Below, piece by piece: positions 1 to 12,647 of a DNA stretch of 64,000 bases. The DNA is from Casuarius casuarius. Lineage: Eukaryota > Chordata > Aves > Casuariiformes > Casuariidae. The translations under genes were made by a program, and so were the position numbers. The notes beneath the pieces were generated by a model. It saw only the letters and a program-made list of their open reading frames with translations, was not told the DNA's origin and ran no database searches. The first letter of the stretch is position 1, and every line of letters begins with the position of its first letter. The stretch covers positions 5,678,134-5,742,133 of the forward strand of contig PTFA01000011.1 in assembly GCA_003342895.1 (NCBI GenBank). Reading direction: 5' to 3'.

Positions 1-2188
1 AGATACCAAACTCCTCAGAGCTCTCTAACAAAGGTGAGTAAGTTTTACAGAAGCTTTCCCCACCCCCCTAGATTCAAGATGCAGTATGCAATCTCCCTAA
101 AACAATACTATCTATCTCCATTTACTCAGAACCAATGGTTTGTGCGATGTTCCCAAACGTCATAATCTCAGTTGGAACAAAACATGGTACTGATGTATCA
201 CCAGGCTAGCATCATCAACAGGTGTTGTAAGTAGCATCACTGTATAGCACATCATTTTGCTTTTGTGAGTTGAATCAAAATCTGAACAACCTATTCTCAT
301 AAGAAAGTTAATTTAAAGATGCACCATATGAAAATGGTAGAGACAGGAGATCCTCATCCGCGTTCCAAGTAGCACCTAATGGTGCAGGAAGGGTTTGAAT
401 TTAGAAAATTACTAAGTAACTTTTATAAGTTCTTTATGGTTTATTTTTGTGAGTAATAAATGATCTTGATGGAAATAAAAGATCATTAGCAACTGTTAGA
501 CTTTAACTTCATCATCCGTCTCAAGTGCAATTATTCTGTAATAGCCGTATTTACTTCATGAATCATTATCTTCCCCCTCCAATAAATTCAGTTTTTAACA
601 TATACAGATTGCATATGGTATTCCTAGACATGAAATTTTACAGGCTAACCCCTCACCCAGAAAACCTTTATTGAGGTAAAGTTCAAGAATATTAGAAGTA
701 AGCAATAAAGAAGCTTGACGTCCAGAAAATTTAGAGTGCAAGTTGTGCTACCACAGCAAATCAGAGTGATAATAAATTAAACAGTAGTATTTTAGAAATA
801 CACTGCACTGTGAGTCAATTAAAAAAGTTGTTTTCAAAGGAGTAACAACAATATATCTAGTACATCTAGTTTTAAAAGTACTCCATTGAAGATTCTCTTC
901 TCATATACAAGCAACCAAAATATTAATTTTATGGAATTATTGTGTATGGAGACAAAGCCTCATTATAATTTAAAACTAACATGCAATCTTTTCATTTTCA
1001 GAAATCACAAAGGGAGTCCAAATCAAGAACCATCATATTAGTCAATTATATATGTACATAGAAAATTAAATATTTTCGAGTGTTGGGTGTTATTAACAAC
1101 ATTACCCAAAGCTACAGGTTTTTCGATTAAATACATTGCTAACTTATATTCAAATAGAAATGATTTGTATGTGTTAGAATCCACAGTTAACAACTGGAGC
1201 TGGAGAGAGCTTTTGCTGCCTCCACCAGGAAAAATAAAAATTCTTAAAAGGACAAATTCAGGTTCAAGTGAACTGTTATACTCTATGAATTCACTAATTT
1301 CAATGAGTATTCCAGTTTGGGGAAAAAAAATTAAAAAAAGGATTTTTTTCTTTTGGATACTATCTAATAATATAATCTGTTTTAAAGCTGTCTTTCATCA
1401 AAAAATATATTCTAATATAAAAATGTAAAAGTGTTAAAAAGATTTGCCGAAAGCCTTATCGCGGCTTGGAATGTTATTTCCTTGACCTTTAGAAAGTAAC
1501 TTTGAGCTTGTCTGAAAAAAAATTTGTATTTTATTTTTCTAAAGTTGCTCTAAATGAAGAAATATTAGTTCATACAGCTCAACTATAGACCTTACTGTGT
1601 GAGTATTTATCAACAGAAAGCAATTTTAAAGTAGCTGCTTTGCTAGTGTTTGGATATAATAGCTGGACAATTCATCCATAAAATTAAGCCAACAATTCCG
1701 CTGTAAGTATCTTGACAGACTTCTCATATTTAAAAGCATCAACTAAACATTATTCTTCTTTAGGCAAAAAATACAAACTGTATTACAGAATGATTTCTTA
1801 ATTCATCTAATTGTGCAGCATTCACACAAAACTGTTTCAAGGTTTGGGCCACCTGTTTTAGTATAATCTAGGCTCTTCTAGAGAAGGGAACTTTAATACT
1901 GTGATAATGATTTAATACTCTGCTACCACTTTAGAATGTTGATGTATATGCAAATTCAAAATGTTTAGACACAATTTCAAGGGCTAGCCTTGTAGAAAAA
2001 ACACATATATAAACTTCACTTTGTGTTAATAAATGCCACCCTTTAATGCAGGGTTTACTGAGTTATTTTCTTCGGCCTACAGCAGTGAAANCTCACACTC
2101 CCATGGTTCAACTTTTTCGAGAAAACTGTCCAACTGCTGTGGGTGTCAAATGAAAAAAAATCTTTCTTCCTGGTAGAGTTACTACACA

Positions 2189-2245
2189 TCTGTGTGTGTG
2201 TGTGCATGTATGTGCGTGTGTGCCCATACACACGCGAGTGTGTGT
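2189..2245. repeat. TG-rich microsatellite with CG interruptions
   Basis: A run of alternating tg with cat, gtatg and gcg interruptions, then cacacgcgagtgtgtg. Nearly all of it alternates purine and pyrimidine. Confidence 0.9.
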
Positions 2246-4610
2246 TCATATGGGGGAAGGAAGGATCAATTCAGGGCACAAAGGAATCTTGTCTTCACAT
2301 TTTTGGGAAGTGGAAATTCTTCAGGAGCATTTATTTATCTATTTATCAGCTGAAAGCTTAGATTCCTCTATCAGTGAGTTGTCTTCTGTATACTTCTCTT
2401 TTTCTTTATTCTTTACTTTTATGAGATGGGAATAAAAGAGACTTTTCTTTTTACCTCTGTTTTAAGGAGTCAAAACTGAGACATTCTCTTTCCTTTAATT
2501 CAAATGTAGTTAAAAAAATCTCAAAACTAAAAAGNACATATACAAACATGTACAGAATTTCAAATAAAGACCTACACAGTCTTCCAGGCCTCATATTCAT
2601 GATATGTCTTGATTGCTGTGGGAGCAAAGTTGGTGTTATATGAAAAACACCCTCTATTGTGGCTTTACAGAAAGGTTATTATTGTTCCATAACGTCACTG
2701 ATCTGCTCAGTTCTAGCTCTCTTCTCAGAGGCCCAAGCTTTGTACAGTTAAAGGGTAGGATTTTCTCACAGGCAAGGAAACTCTCATCTCTGAGATATGT
2801 CTGTAAATGAGATGTTTAATCTCAGGAACAATAACGCAGAAAACATTAGAAACTGTCCAACTACCTCAATGTCTAAGATCTTAACACCACAACAGAGGGC
2901 AACTAGATTACTGCTGAGCCTGCTGCTCCGTATGGATGTCTCTCATTCCTTTGTTTCCTTCCTGCATCCTCCTGCTTCGCTGCAGTGATATTTTGTCTGA
3001 GGTTTTGAGGAAATGTTCGTTAGGAAAAGGTGTCCAAAAACAGCGCACGGATTTATTAGAGGCCTGGAATGAAAATATTTGCAAACCTGGAGGTTTATTG
3101 CCCACTTGATAAGCTCNGTTTCCAAAGAAAAGGCAAAAATCCCACCTTTTCAGTTTTATTTCAAATTACTCTTCTTTTTGATGTTTACTGTCCTTGTGCG
3201 AGAGACATGTACAACTGAGTTACAGGAATAAAGGAATGAGAGGGGCTCTGTGAGGACTTCACAACAGAAATTAAATATAATTAAAAGTATGATAATGGGC
3301 AAATGGACAGACAAAAATAAAGGAGCTTACAGCAGATAAAGGTAAGGGGGTTTGCTTGATTTTAGATGTGTCTTGAATTCCACAGCTTCCACTAATTTAA
3401 AAAGAAAACAGAAAATAAGAAGTATGTGGNGCCAAAATTATGATTGGCCACAGAAGATGACCCTGTATAAATGTGTTTGGAGGTAGAAGTTAAAAGGTTA
3501 TGATGCCTGATGCAAATAGGGCCTAGAGCTGTTTCAGATACTGAGAACAGTCAATCACAGAGAATTACAAGTAGAACAATAATGAGGAAAAAGATGAAAA
3601 AGAGACCATGAAAGAAGGAAAGTCAATGGACAGAAGGGACTGGAATCTAGGAAATGCAAAAAGAGTGTAGGATCATGATAATTAGTGAGAAATGTCAGTG
3701 TGACAGCAAGGTGGAAAAACTCAAGAATCTAGTGAAGGGGAACAGCAAGAAAATACAAGTGACTAACTACAGTCATTTCAGTGATAAGACTGGAAAATGG
3801 CAAAGTAAAGGTGGAGATGAGAACATTAGAGTGATAAAACCAGCTCTGGGACTTAGCAGAGGATACAAGCCACTGGCCTAAGTGAGAGACTCTGTAGCAG
3901 GAGATGTACTGGGATTTGAAAGAAGTTATGGAAGCGATGGTGAGAGGAATGAAAGAATGCCATCAGAATGTAGAACTGAACAGTCACCACAGTGGGATTT
4001 TCAATACTTACAGCATGAACAGCAAGAGAGGCCAAATAGATTGGAAAGTTGAGAAGTGAAAAGATCAGGCAGCAGGTTTAAACAAACAAAGGAGAATACT
4101 TTTTCCCCAAAGCACATAATTCAGTTCAGAAACTGGTTGCCACAGGTTATTATGAAAGCTAAGACGATAAATATTTTTGACAAGAAAAGGAACTGCACAA
4201 GCGCATGGAAGATAGATAGACCATGGTCCAAAAGCTAGCCTCGGAAGTCTCAGTGAGACCTTTGGTCTGATACGTTGTAGGGGATCTTATATTTAAAACT
4301 ACATTTCAAAATATTAATGAGGATATAACCCAGACATTCAGTAGCTTTTGTTTGCAAAAAAAAGGTGTGTCCAAGAAAAAATACAAAATATTTGAGAGGC
4401 TGATATAAAGGGAAGATGATAAACTATCTTCTGTTCTCCAGAGATATTGAATTGCTGGCTCAACCTCTTCCTACTGTAGATACAATTGCGGCAGTAAGAA
4501 TTGCCTTTACCATGAACAGTGGCCAATCTGTGTTAATTTCCATATTGCTTTAGTAGATAATTGATACATGACACATTAGATCTCTGACTATTTCAATTAA
4601 TTGAATGCAT

Positions 4611-4671
4611 GGCTTTAAATTGGCAAATATTTCAAAAAATTGGAAAAGGCTTTAAATTGGCAAATATTTCA
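4611..4671. repeat. 24-base direct duplication, 13-base spacer
   Basis: The word beginning ggctttaaattggcaaat occurs exactly at 4611-4634 and 4648-4671. The spacer is A-rich and includes a partial third copy of attgg. Confidence 0.97.
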
Positions 4672-7600
4672 CCAAGATTATTTTATTTCAACTAGGTCTG
4701 CAAATTATCAAATGATGCTGCTTCCACTTAGAAGAGGATTTACCACGCTATGGACTCCTGTCACCCACTGAACATAATGATGAACTAAGTCTTCAGCAGT
4801 GACAGCCAGAGGTTAAGAACTACAGCTACATACATAACAGCTGTGTCTTTAGTTTGATTATGATGGACCAGCTCCTTTCTCAACTCCAGCTAAATCAATG
4901 CAGTTATTACCTAAACTTTGCAAGTAGAATCTATGTTCTTGGGTTGAGCATCATGAATTTGACAGTAAGCTCTGTTTACTGATGATTAATGACTAGTATT
5001 TGACAAAGGTAAACAAAAATTCTTAATAAATTGAAAAAGAGTGAAAATTGCCTGAAGCCCATTACCAAAGAAAGGGTGTAATATATCTAGCTGGAATGTG
5101 CACTTCTAAAGCACTGAGCTCACCAATTAGAATACAGAAANGACAACAGCTATAGGCATTAAAGCTTGTGCCTTTGTTACTGCATGAGACAAATTTTTGA
5201 GCAAACTACATGTCTTGCCTTTGTACTGCTGCCTATAAACTCTGACTTTGTGCCCACCTTCCTGCTTCGTGAAGTGTTTTCTTGACATTTATTATTAATA
5301 ATAAATGCTACGAAAAATGAAAGTAGCAGCTGTATTGATGCAGCAAAGCAGCATGAGCACATTTGATAGCCAATGCCTTTTACTTAATTTAAATATACTC
5401 ACTTTCTCTGAAGTCAAATTTCTTTAATTACACTGCAAATCTAAAAAGACTTTTTATGTTATCAAATACTAATTATATTAGACAGATTGCCATTCATCTG
5501 CTTATAGCTATATTTATTTCAACTGCCATCACCTAACATCAAAATACTATTACCTCATCTTCACTTAAAGTGGAAAAAAATTACCATTTTTCTGTATAAT
5601 CTTATATCTAGGTTGGCCCAGTTAAAGGCACCAGACACTCCTTGCTTTGTTTGTATAATTAATTTGTATAAATTGCTTATTCTTAATCTCTAATTATGAT
5701 AAACTACATCTTTTCATTTTTTGGGACGTTTCTCTCTATGCTAAAGCTGTCTAAATCTCTTTTGATTTAGGAAGGTACCTTTGGATATTGAAGAAATTAG
5801 TAGATAGTGTCCCACTGAGAGAGGGTTTTCACAGGGGAAAAAAGGAATAGAAGCAGAGTGGAACTTTTACAATGGAAAATCTGCTGAAGCAAAGGGTGTG
5901 GAGGGGAGAAAAATGTAAAGGAAATCTCAGGCCTCTCCTCTCTTCTCCCACATCTTTATCAATATGTCTCTCCTTATGTTAAACCTGGCACATGTCTGTA
6001 CTGGAAACCTAAGATTCAAGGTAAAAAGGTATGCTTATAGGATATATCAGCTGTTACAAAGGGGTAGGTCAATAAAATAATATCAACACATTAGGCATAG
6101 GGGAAGGGGTGAGAAATCAAGCAATGCTGCTAGATATATTTAGGAAGATACAGAAAAATATGTCTTCTATTAAAAGGAGGAATGCATCTTCAGTCAATGG
6201 TGAAAAGTAGTTTTGCTAGCAAAAAAAAAAGAGAAAGAGTGATAATAATGTACCATTTTTGGAGAATTATGCTTCACTAGATATATATGTGAATGCAATG
6301 AACTACAGAAGGGATAAGACTCTGCCTAAACTGATCTACACAACTAATTGTGTTACACTTGATAAAATAACTGTGTCAATCTTTTCTGTACTTAAAAAAC
6401 TTAACAATTCTGAAATGCAGTTAGTTATTAAGCATTAAACATCATCACATACTCTGTCATACCTCTCTCATTGTTATGGAAATCTAGGAAGCCCCTGACA
6501 TTTATCTTCTGTAATTCTAACAATAGAATTGCAGAAATGCAATTAGGAAAAACTCTAGTATTCATAACAGAAAAGGTCAGCAATGTTCAAGCTAAACCTG
6601 ATAACATGCTTAATGTGCTGCCAGACAGAGCAGAATGGCTTCTTGATAATGAATGATTTTACAGACTGCTATGAAGCTGTTGCAAGATAATCAGATCAAC
6701 AAGGGACATGCCACTAAGTAAAAGACACCTAGCAGATCATGAAATATACTTTCGTAGAGGCATATTGTAAAAACACCACTAATGGAAAATTCACTACTAT
6801 AAAAGGGCATGTTTTCAAAAATTATCACATCAATAAATTGGGCAGAACACACAACCCACTGAAATTTCAACATTTGGTAAGCATGGAAAACCATTACTCC
6901 ATCAACAGGGGCACCTTTTGTGCGTGCAGCCAACAACGAATACAATACTGTCTCTGGAATTTAAAAGCATTTTTTTCTTTTTCTTTTTTTATAGTAATCA
7001 ATGTAAGCAGAAGTTAGGNGGTTTAGCTTTTGTATTTGTCTTAAATACAGAAATACTCACACAGCAGTACAGGCTCCATGCTCCTCCTGCAAAGACCTCC
7101 TCATTACTTGTGCCACTAATCCTATGTAAACTAATAGTGAACTTTAAGAGAATGAAAAGTAATCTAAGGGGTTCTTTTGATAAATTACAGTTCTACAATA
7201 GTGCCAAAAAATAACTAATTACTGAAAGCTGAAAGTAGCATTTATTAGAAGTTAACTGCCAAATACCTAAAGGTAGGTTAAGTCTTTAGAGGAAAATGCT
7301 GTCAAGAGCTTGTCAACACCAAAGAAACATATATTTGTTACACTTCAATTCATTACGAACAGAATACAACCTACATGCTTTTCATTTCTATTTACAGACT
7401 ACAACTTACATTAGATTGTTTCATTTTATTTTGTCATAGTTATAAAACATTGCATTTGTACAAAAGCTAGAAAAAAAAAGTATTTGGATAGGAGCACAAT
7501 GGAGTTTTCATCTCTAAATTCTCTCAGGTTCAAATTCAAACTGTAGAACTCCAGGAATTAGATGTGTATCACATACCCATCTGTGATAACAGAACATTTT

Positions 7601-8393
7601 ATTTTGAGACTGCTAGATCCATATTGCAATCCTTCAGTAAAGACAACTGCTTATTTTGTATTATGGCTTCTCCTATACCTGAGTTATATCAAACTATTTC
7701 ATGATTAATATAAAAGCCTTTATTCTTTTAATGTGACATATCTTGTTACCTAATTAATTAAGTAGAGCAAATCAATTGCAATTCAATGTGAACCTTCCTG
7801 TTTTTCCATTTTATTAGAAGTATCATGAATTTAGGTCACTACATATTTTTGAGGACTGATTGAAGCATTAGGCCAGATATTCCAAGGCATCTTCATGATC
7901 ATCAGCTAACTTGTATAAGTTACAATTGCTCAGTAGCAGATCATAACTTGTTTGAAAAAAAGTACTTTATATCCTGTCTTTAGCAGTCTATAAAAAACAA
8001 AACAAAAAGCCTCAAAAAAGGTATTTTGCTATTTCCTTTCATGTATCCTTTTGTAACCAGCTATATCTGAGCAGTATGTGCCTAAGGCAGCTATTTATAA
8101 AACAGTACCCAATATACTGCGAAACATTTTCCAGGTGCTTACTTAGCAAAAAGTTCACAACATAAGAGAATATATTTTGTAAAAAATGTATGAAAAGAGG
8201 CATGCCAATAAAAGGAAGTGAACATATTCCCCATAACTAAATGGTTAAGTAGATGATAGCATCAATAAAAGTGCAATTATACTTTCAGCTTTTTCTAGCT
8301 ATTCTTCCACTTTAACATAAACAATTGTTTGTATTTGCTTGAAATGCTATGTATGCATAACATGCGACAAAAAATTAAAGAAAAGGTACTCAC

Positions 8394-8572
8394 CATGTAC
8401 TATCAGGACATATTCTGTGCTGTTTCGGCCAATAGGATTTTTTGCTTCGCATCGATATGTGCCATTGTCCGTTTTGTTAAGGAAACTGATGCTTAGGACC
8501 CTGCCATTGACAACCATTCTTTCTGGATCTGGTAGCTCTCCACCATCCTTTGTCCACAATACCGGTTCTGGC
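8394..8572 (-). CDS. CADM2: CADM2 coding exon, second half of Ig-like domain 3
   Basis: The minus strand gives G plus 59 codons plus G. It starts PEPVLWTKDGGELPDPERMV, passes through FLNKTDNGTYRCEA and ends STEYVLIVH. The tryptophan of VLW is the Ig core Trp, and D-N-G-T-Y-R-C is the strand-F signature with the second disulphide cysteine. This combination separates CADM2 from CADM1, which has a different Ig3 end. Sequons NKT and NGT are present; a third one, NST in GRNSTEY, lies where I recall no sequon in mammals. The donor is GTGAGT at 8393-8388. The acceptor AG is at 8574-8573, with a poor pyrimidine tract upstream (ttgctttggatccaacag). Entry is phase 2 and exit phase 1; the final G should begin an Asp codon with the next exon. 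That next exon (stalk, membrane helix, tail) was not found between 1 and 8393. The open frame runs on past both splice sites, but those extensions are intron. Confidence 0.93.
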
Positions 8573-10301
8573 CTGTTGGATCCAAAGCAATACATTTAAT
8601 CAGATTCATGAAACATATACTGCAATCTATACATTAGAAGATGCAACATTAGAAGCTTATGAATAATATCCTGCCATCGAAGAATACTCATTGATCATTT
8701 GAGTTACTGGGTATAATGCACTAGCACTATTACAACCTCGTCACCTAGTACCAGATGAGAACTATTACAGAAAGTGAAGAAACAAGCAGGAAAAAGAAGA
8801 GAAGCATAAAAAGAAACAGAATGATACAGAACAACAGAATAAGCCAAGGTCCTCCTTAAATTAAAAACAGGTGCGAGTGAGGCTTAAGGGTACGCAGTTT
8901 GGCAAGCTGTTTGGCAGGACGTTCAGCAAGCTATGTGGAAACAGCTTTTGTTTGTGTGATGAGCAACACGATCCTGTGTGGCAGACAGGCATCAGAAATC
9001 ATGTAGGCTGAAGTAAATTGCAAGTTTCTGAAATTATTTAGGCCATTCATATTCACACAAGTGCCCATGCATGTGCTGCATGTCCTTCCCGAACTAGGCA
9101 TATCAGTCTCAAAGCAGCACATCTCACACAGTCTAAACTTGTTTCTGTTGCTGAATTTTGTCTTAGCCTATCCCTTTCTCCACGCTTTCTTCCTTCTTCC
9201 TCAAATAATTGCTTGTTACATGTGTTACCAAAAGCAATAGAAGATTTGACTCAAAATCTTGGATTTTCTTTCCATGAAACCTTTCCTCTTGTACATCATA
9301 AACTCACATCAAACAGGCCAAAGGGAAAGCACTGACAGTGATAACCTCCTAGCCAAGACAAGGGAACCCACTGTCGTGTAGATACCCTTGTATTTTCCCA
9401 CAGGCAACTGATAGTTAACTCTTTCCCAAAGACGCTCAAGAAGCTCCAGAGTTCATGGAATTTGTCTGACACACAGCAGGAAGCATTTATTACTTGCATG
9501 CAGTCTTTACTTACATGTTACAAGATCTACTTTTAAATTCACATGAGGGAAACCACCAAAAAGATAAGTCCATGGTTACAAATGAAAAGTTGGGTTACTG
9601 AATCCTGAATATCTCATGAACAGATTTATTTCACTAATTGCAGTCAACAGCAATTCTAGATTTGTACATTTTTGTTAGGAGAACATTAAGCAAAGTATGT
9701 GGGTGTACGAGTAAGTAATTAAACAAAATATAAAAAGTTGTTATAAAATCAACAGATGCCAAATTAGTCACTAATCTTACTCAAGAAATATTTAATTTGA
9801 TTAACTTAAGCAAGTGCTTAAAGACTATTAAATAAAATGAGCTTTAGGAATAAGAATTAAACCTAAATATCTAAACAGTGATATTTTGCTAAATTGTGGC
9901 TTAACACACAGAAAAATAGTCCTAATGACTGCAATGACATGATTTTAAGTTCATACAGTCCATCTAAGCACAGCAAAGTGTGAAGTTTTCTGAAATTCAC
10001 TTGTTTATGCTACTTATTTAGTAAAAGACCATATGTTTCTCTGAAAAGTACCAGAGATTTCTGCACATTTTAGCAATATTTGGATGGCACCTTGATAAAT
10101 CAGTGTTGAAGTTGCTACCTAGATTGGCTGTTCTCTGACATGATGATTTTTTAAAAAGTCATATACTNGAGGAATACCCCAATATTCACACATTTTAAGC
10201 CAAGGAATAAAAACTATGAGTGTAATGGGCCTTATTTACACCTAACAATTAACATGTCATAAAACACTTCCTAAGTACACATCCTGGAGTTAGGGCCTAA
10301 A

Positions 10302-10350
10302 TACACACACATGCACATACGCGCACACACACGCGCACACACACGTGCAT
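10302..10350. repeat. CA-rich microsatellite with CG steps
   Basis: Imperfect (ca)n with tgcaca, tacgcgca, cacgcgca and cacgtgca interruptions; strictly alternating purine-pyrimidine over almost its entire length. Confidence 0.9.
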
Positions 10351-11129
10351 GCTTCGTTTCTGCTTAATCTAAACAGGGAAAATTGAGATTGCTGTTCTTC
10401 CATCTAGCTGTCCATGTTGCTCTAGTACGTATTAGAAAAAAATGCCTTATCACATTAAAGTGTGATTTGCTTTGATTTGTTAAGGTGGATGTGTTCAATT
10501 TTCTAGCAAACTCCTCATTGTTTCCAATTTGCTAGTTTACTGTGAATTTGTAATCCCAGAGTTGAAACTCTGACATGCTTCTTCTAAAATGTACACCATT
10601 ACCTTCATAAATGGTGTGTTAAAGCACCTTCCATATAATGATAATTTATGGAACTTACATTTCATTGAAATTAGATGGCATATCCCAGGGGAAAACCCAT
10701 AGGATAACAAAGAACTATGAAATGGATGCTTTAACATAAATCATTCAGGGAGCTTTATTGCATCTTAGTATATCAACTGAAGTCTTATGCAGAGCGGTTA
10801 GCTATGGCTGCAAACTGATGGTGGCAGAAAAATCATGGCTTATAGAGGAGAGGCACATACTTCGGGTGTCAGAGCAGCGTCAGGGAATCTGTTAATTAAC
10901 TGCTAATATTAAGCCAGTCTGTGCTGGCTTAGTGGCAGCACAGGAGCAATTCCTGGGCAGCTGGCCCATGGTCAACATATCGCGGTGGCTGGGCACAGCT
11001 CTCATTCCATCTCACCATTCACAGGGAGGATGGTGCCTAAAGCAGCAATTCTGTCACAGCTACAAAATTGAATTTTGCCTGCGCTGCTGGGAAGCTTTGA
11101 GACACTCTGGTCTAAGCAATTCATTAGTT

Positions 11130-11575
11130 AGGCAGAAGTGAGTTAAGAACATGAGACATGCTCCAGCATCCAGGCCAGCATCCTGCTGCTGACAGTGACA
11201 TCTGGAGCAGCTGTTTAGAAAAAACATGTGAGCACAGCAATTTTCTGTGGTCCATTCCCCCTGTACTTTGTGCATATCCAAAATCGCCCTATTAGGGATT
11301 TTAGAGGGTACCTCTCTTCTTCTTTTTAGTATCCATTTAGTATTTAGACCCTTTGCCCATGAATTTCTCTAATCTCTTTCTGAATCTGCTAATAGTGTCT
11401 GTCAACCCAACCTCCTGTGGCAATGAATCCTGAAAGTTCACTACATACTATACAAAAACATATTTACTACGATGTGTCTTACACTGATCTCCTAGTAGAT
11501 GCAATGAATATTGCAGGACATGGTAAGTAACAGTTTTGCCTATTATAACCTCATTACTAGTTACAATAGCCTTGT
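11130..11575 (-). mobile_element. Old CR1-like LINE 3' end, minus orientation
   Basis: The plus strand begins with gagttaagaacatgagacatg, followed by a gccagcatcctgctgctgac block. It later contains aacctcctgtggcaatgaat and a diverged tacaaaaacatatttactac, then gatctcctag and aagtaacagtttt. This is the order of the reverse complement of the 3' region of an older CR1 subfamily common in sauropsids (transcript of first words: taagaacataagaa, catcctgtggcaatgagttcc). It is heavily diverged, and I recognise it from general knowledge of the family rather than from an alignment. Confidence 0.6.
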
Positions 11576-11588
11576 ACTTAGATGGTGG

Positions 11589-11610
11589 CTATCTACCTAT
11601 CTATCTATAT
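11589..11610. repeat. Short (CTAT)n tetranucleotide repeat
   Basis: ctat and ctac units over 22 bases, just 5' on the plus strand of the end of the CR1-like remnant. Confidence 0.8.
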
Positions 11611-11912
11611 TTGTTGGTTTGAATATGATACTTTCTGAGATTCATTGTCAAAAGCACGGATGCAGCTGGAATGCTGATGGGAAGTTTTCCTTCTCTGACA
11701 CAAAGCATGTAGACCTATAAACTCCCTATATCTTAGCCTGCTGATAATGTTCATGGGTGCATATATAGACAGACGTTTATTCACTTATCCAACATTTTGA
11801 AAGGGTTCCAGCTTAATTTGGAGATATTTAGGTTTGATATTCCAAAATATCAGGCAAATATGTACACTCCTAATACTGGATATATCATGAGATTTGAGAT
11901 CTTTTCAATATA

Positions 11913-12647
11913 TTAAAGAATCGGCATGATACTGTACTTTACTATGTGGACTGGAACTAATAGGGTATCTCTGTGTCTTGCACTTGTGATTACTCCAAGT
12001 TGAATCACACTTACCAGTTTATTTCCCATTTTGTCAGACGCTCCTGAAAAACTTATTTCTTGCAGCACAATAGCTATAAAATTGGAAAGAGCACTGTGGC
12101 CACTAATGCAATTGTACAGTACCACCTTCACACACTTCATGGCACAAACTAGCTCACTGACCTGCTCTCTCAGAAAGAGCATGCTGCCTGCTAGTGCCAA
12201 CCATGTCTCCCAAAGAACAAATCTGTGCTCCCTTTCTCCAATTTGGGGGAGAGGTGCTTTTCTATAGTCCCAGTTTAATCCCCACTCTGTGCATGTGCAC
12301 ATGTGGAACAGAGACCCTCTGTTGGGCAGAGGGCAGTAGTGGAGCTGAAGCACCAAAATCCTGTTTTCTTCCCCTAAACACAGCTCTGCTCCTGGTTCAC
12401 CTATTCTTAATATGCTCCCAGTGTGACCCCATTTAAACAAACAAACAAATAAAAAAGAATAAAGGATGCTGTGTTGAAGAAATCGTTGCAAGGAGACAGC
12501 GGAAATGTATTGTAAATCACAGCCCATGCTATTGCTTTGCCTAGTGAGTACTGCTTTTACCAACTCTGCTTTGCATGCAAATGCCCATAGTGGCACTACT
12601 AGGATTGCATTACACTGAAAGAAGCCAAAGATATTAATCATGAGCAA
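11913..12647 (-). other. 244-codon open frame, no recognised product
   Basis: This is the longest uninterrupted Met-to-stop frame in the window. The predicted protein has no motif, signal or repeat I recognise, and is rich in Leu, Cys and Val without domain-like patterning. It crosses an (AAAC)n tract at 12434. The middle (about 12150-12420) is GC-richer than its surroundings, which makes stops rarer. It lies deep inside a CADM2 intron on the same strand. It may be a chance frame or a decayed repeat, and it is not called a gene. Confidence 0.2.
12434..12456. repeat. (AAAC)n-rich A-rich stretch
   Basis: Three aaac units followed by aaataaaaaa. It lies inside a long minus-strand open frame and shows that the frame crosses simple sequence. 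Confidence 0.8.

Larger units (their letters stand above)
1..8393 (-). other. CADM2 intron downstream of the Ig3 exon (partial)
   Basis: This stretch follows the GTGAGT donor at 8393 and runs off the window. I searched the minus strand for the expected next exons (Thr-rich stalk, juxtamembrane and transmembrane segment, protein 4.1-binding tail) and found none. The DNA is AT-rich and contains a TG microsatellite near 2189-2245, a 24-base direct duplication at 4611-4671 and a purine-rich plus strand at about 3540-3960. Open frames of 60-113 codons here show no protein-like motif. Confidence 0.8.

Noticed and set aside
1087..1428. 113-codon plus-strand frame near the window start
   Set aside because: Low-complexity, Lys/Ile/Asn-rich reading of AT-rich DNA with no recognisable domain.
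2055..2435. Three frames around the TG repeat (Cys/Val-rich peptides)
   Set aside because: Their composition comes from translating the microsatellite.
8347..8595. 82-codon minus-strand frame as a stand-alone small gene
   Set aside because: It is the CADM2 exon 8394-8572 read through both splice sites; the ends (MYCFGSNR and EYLFFNFL) are intron.
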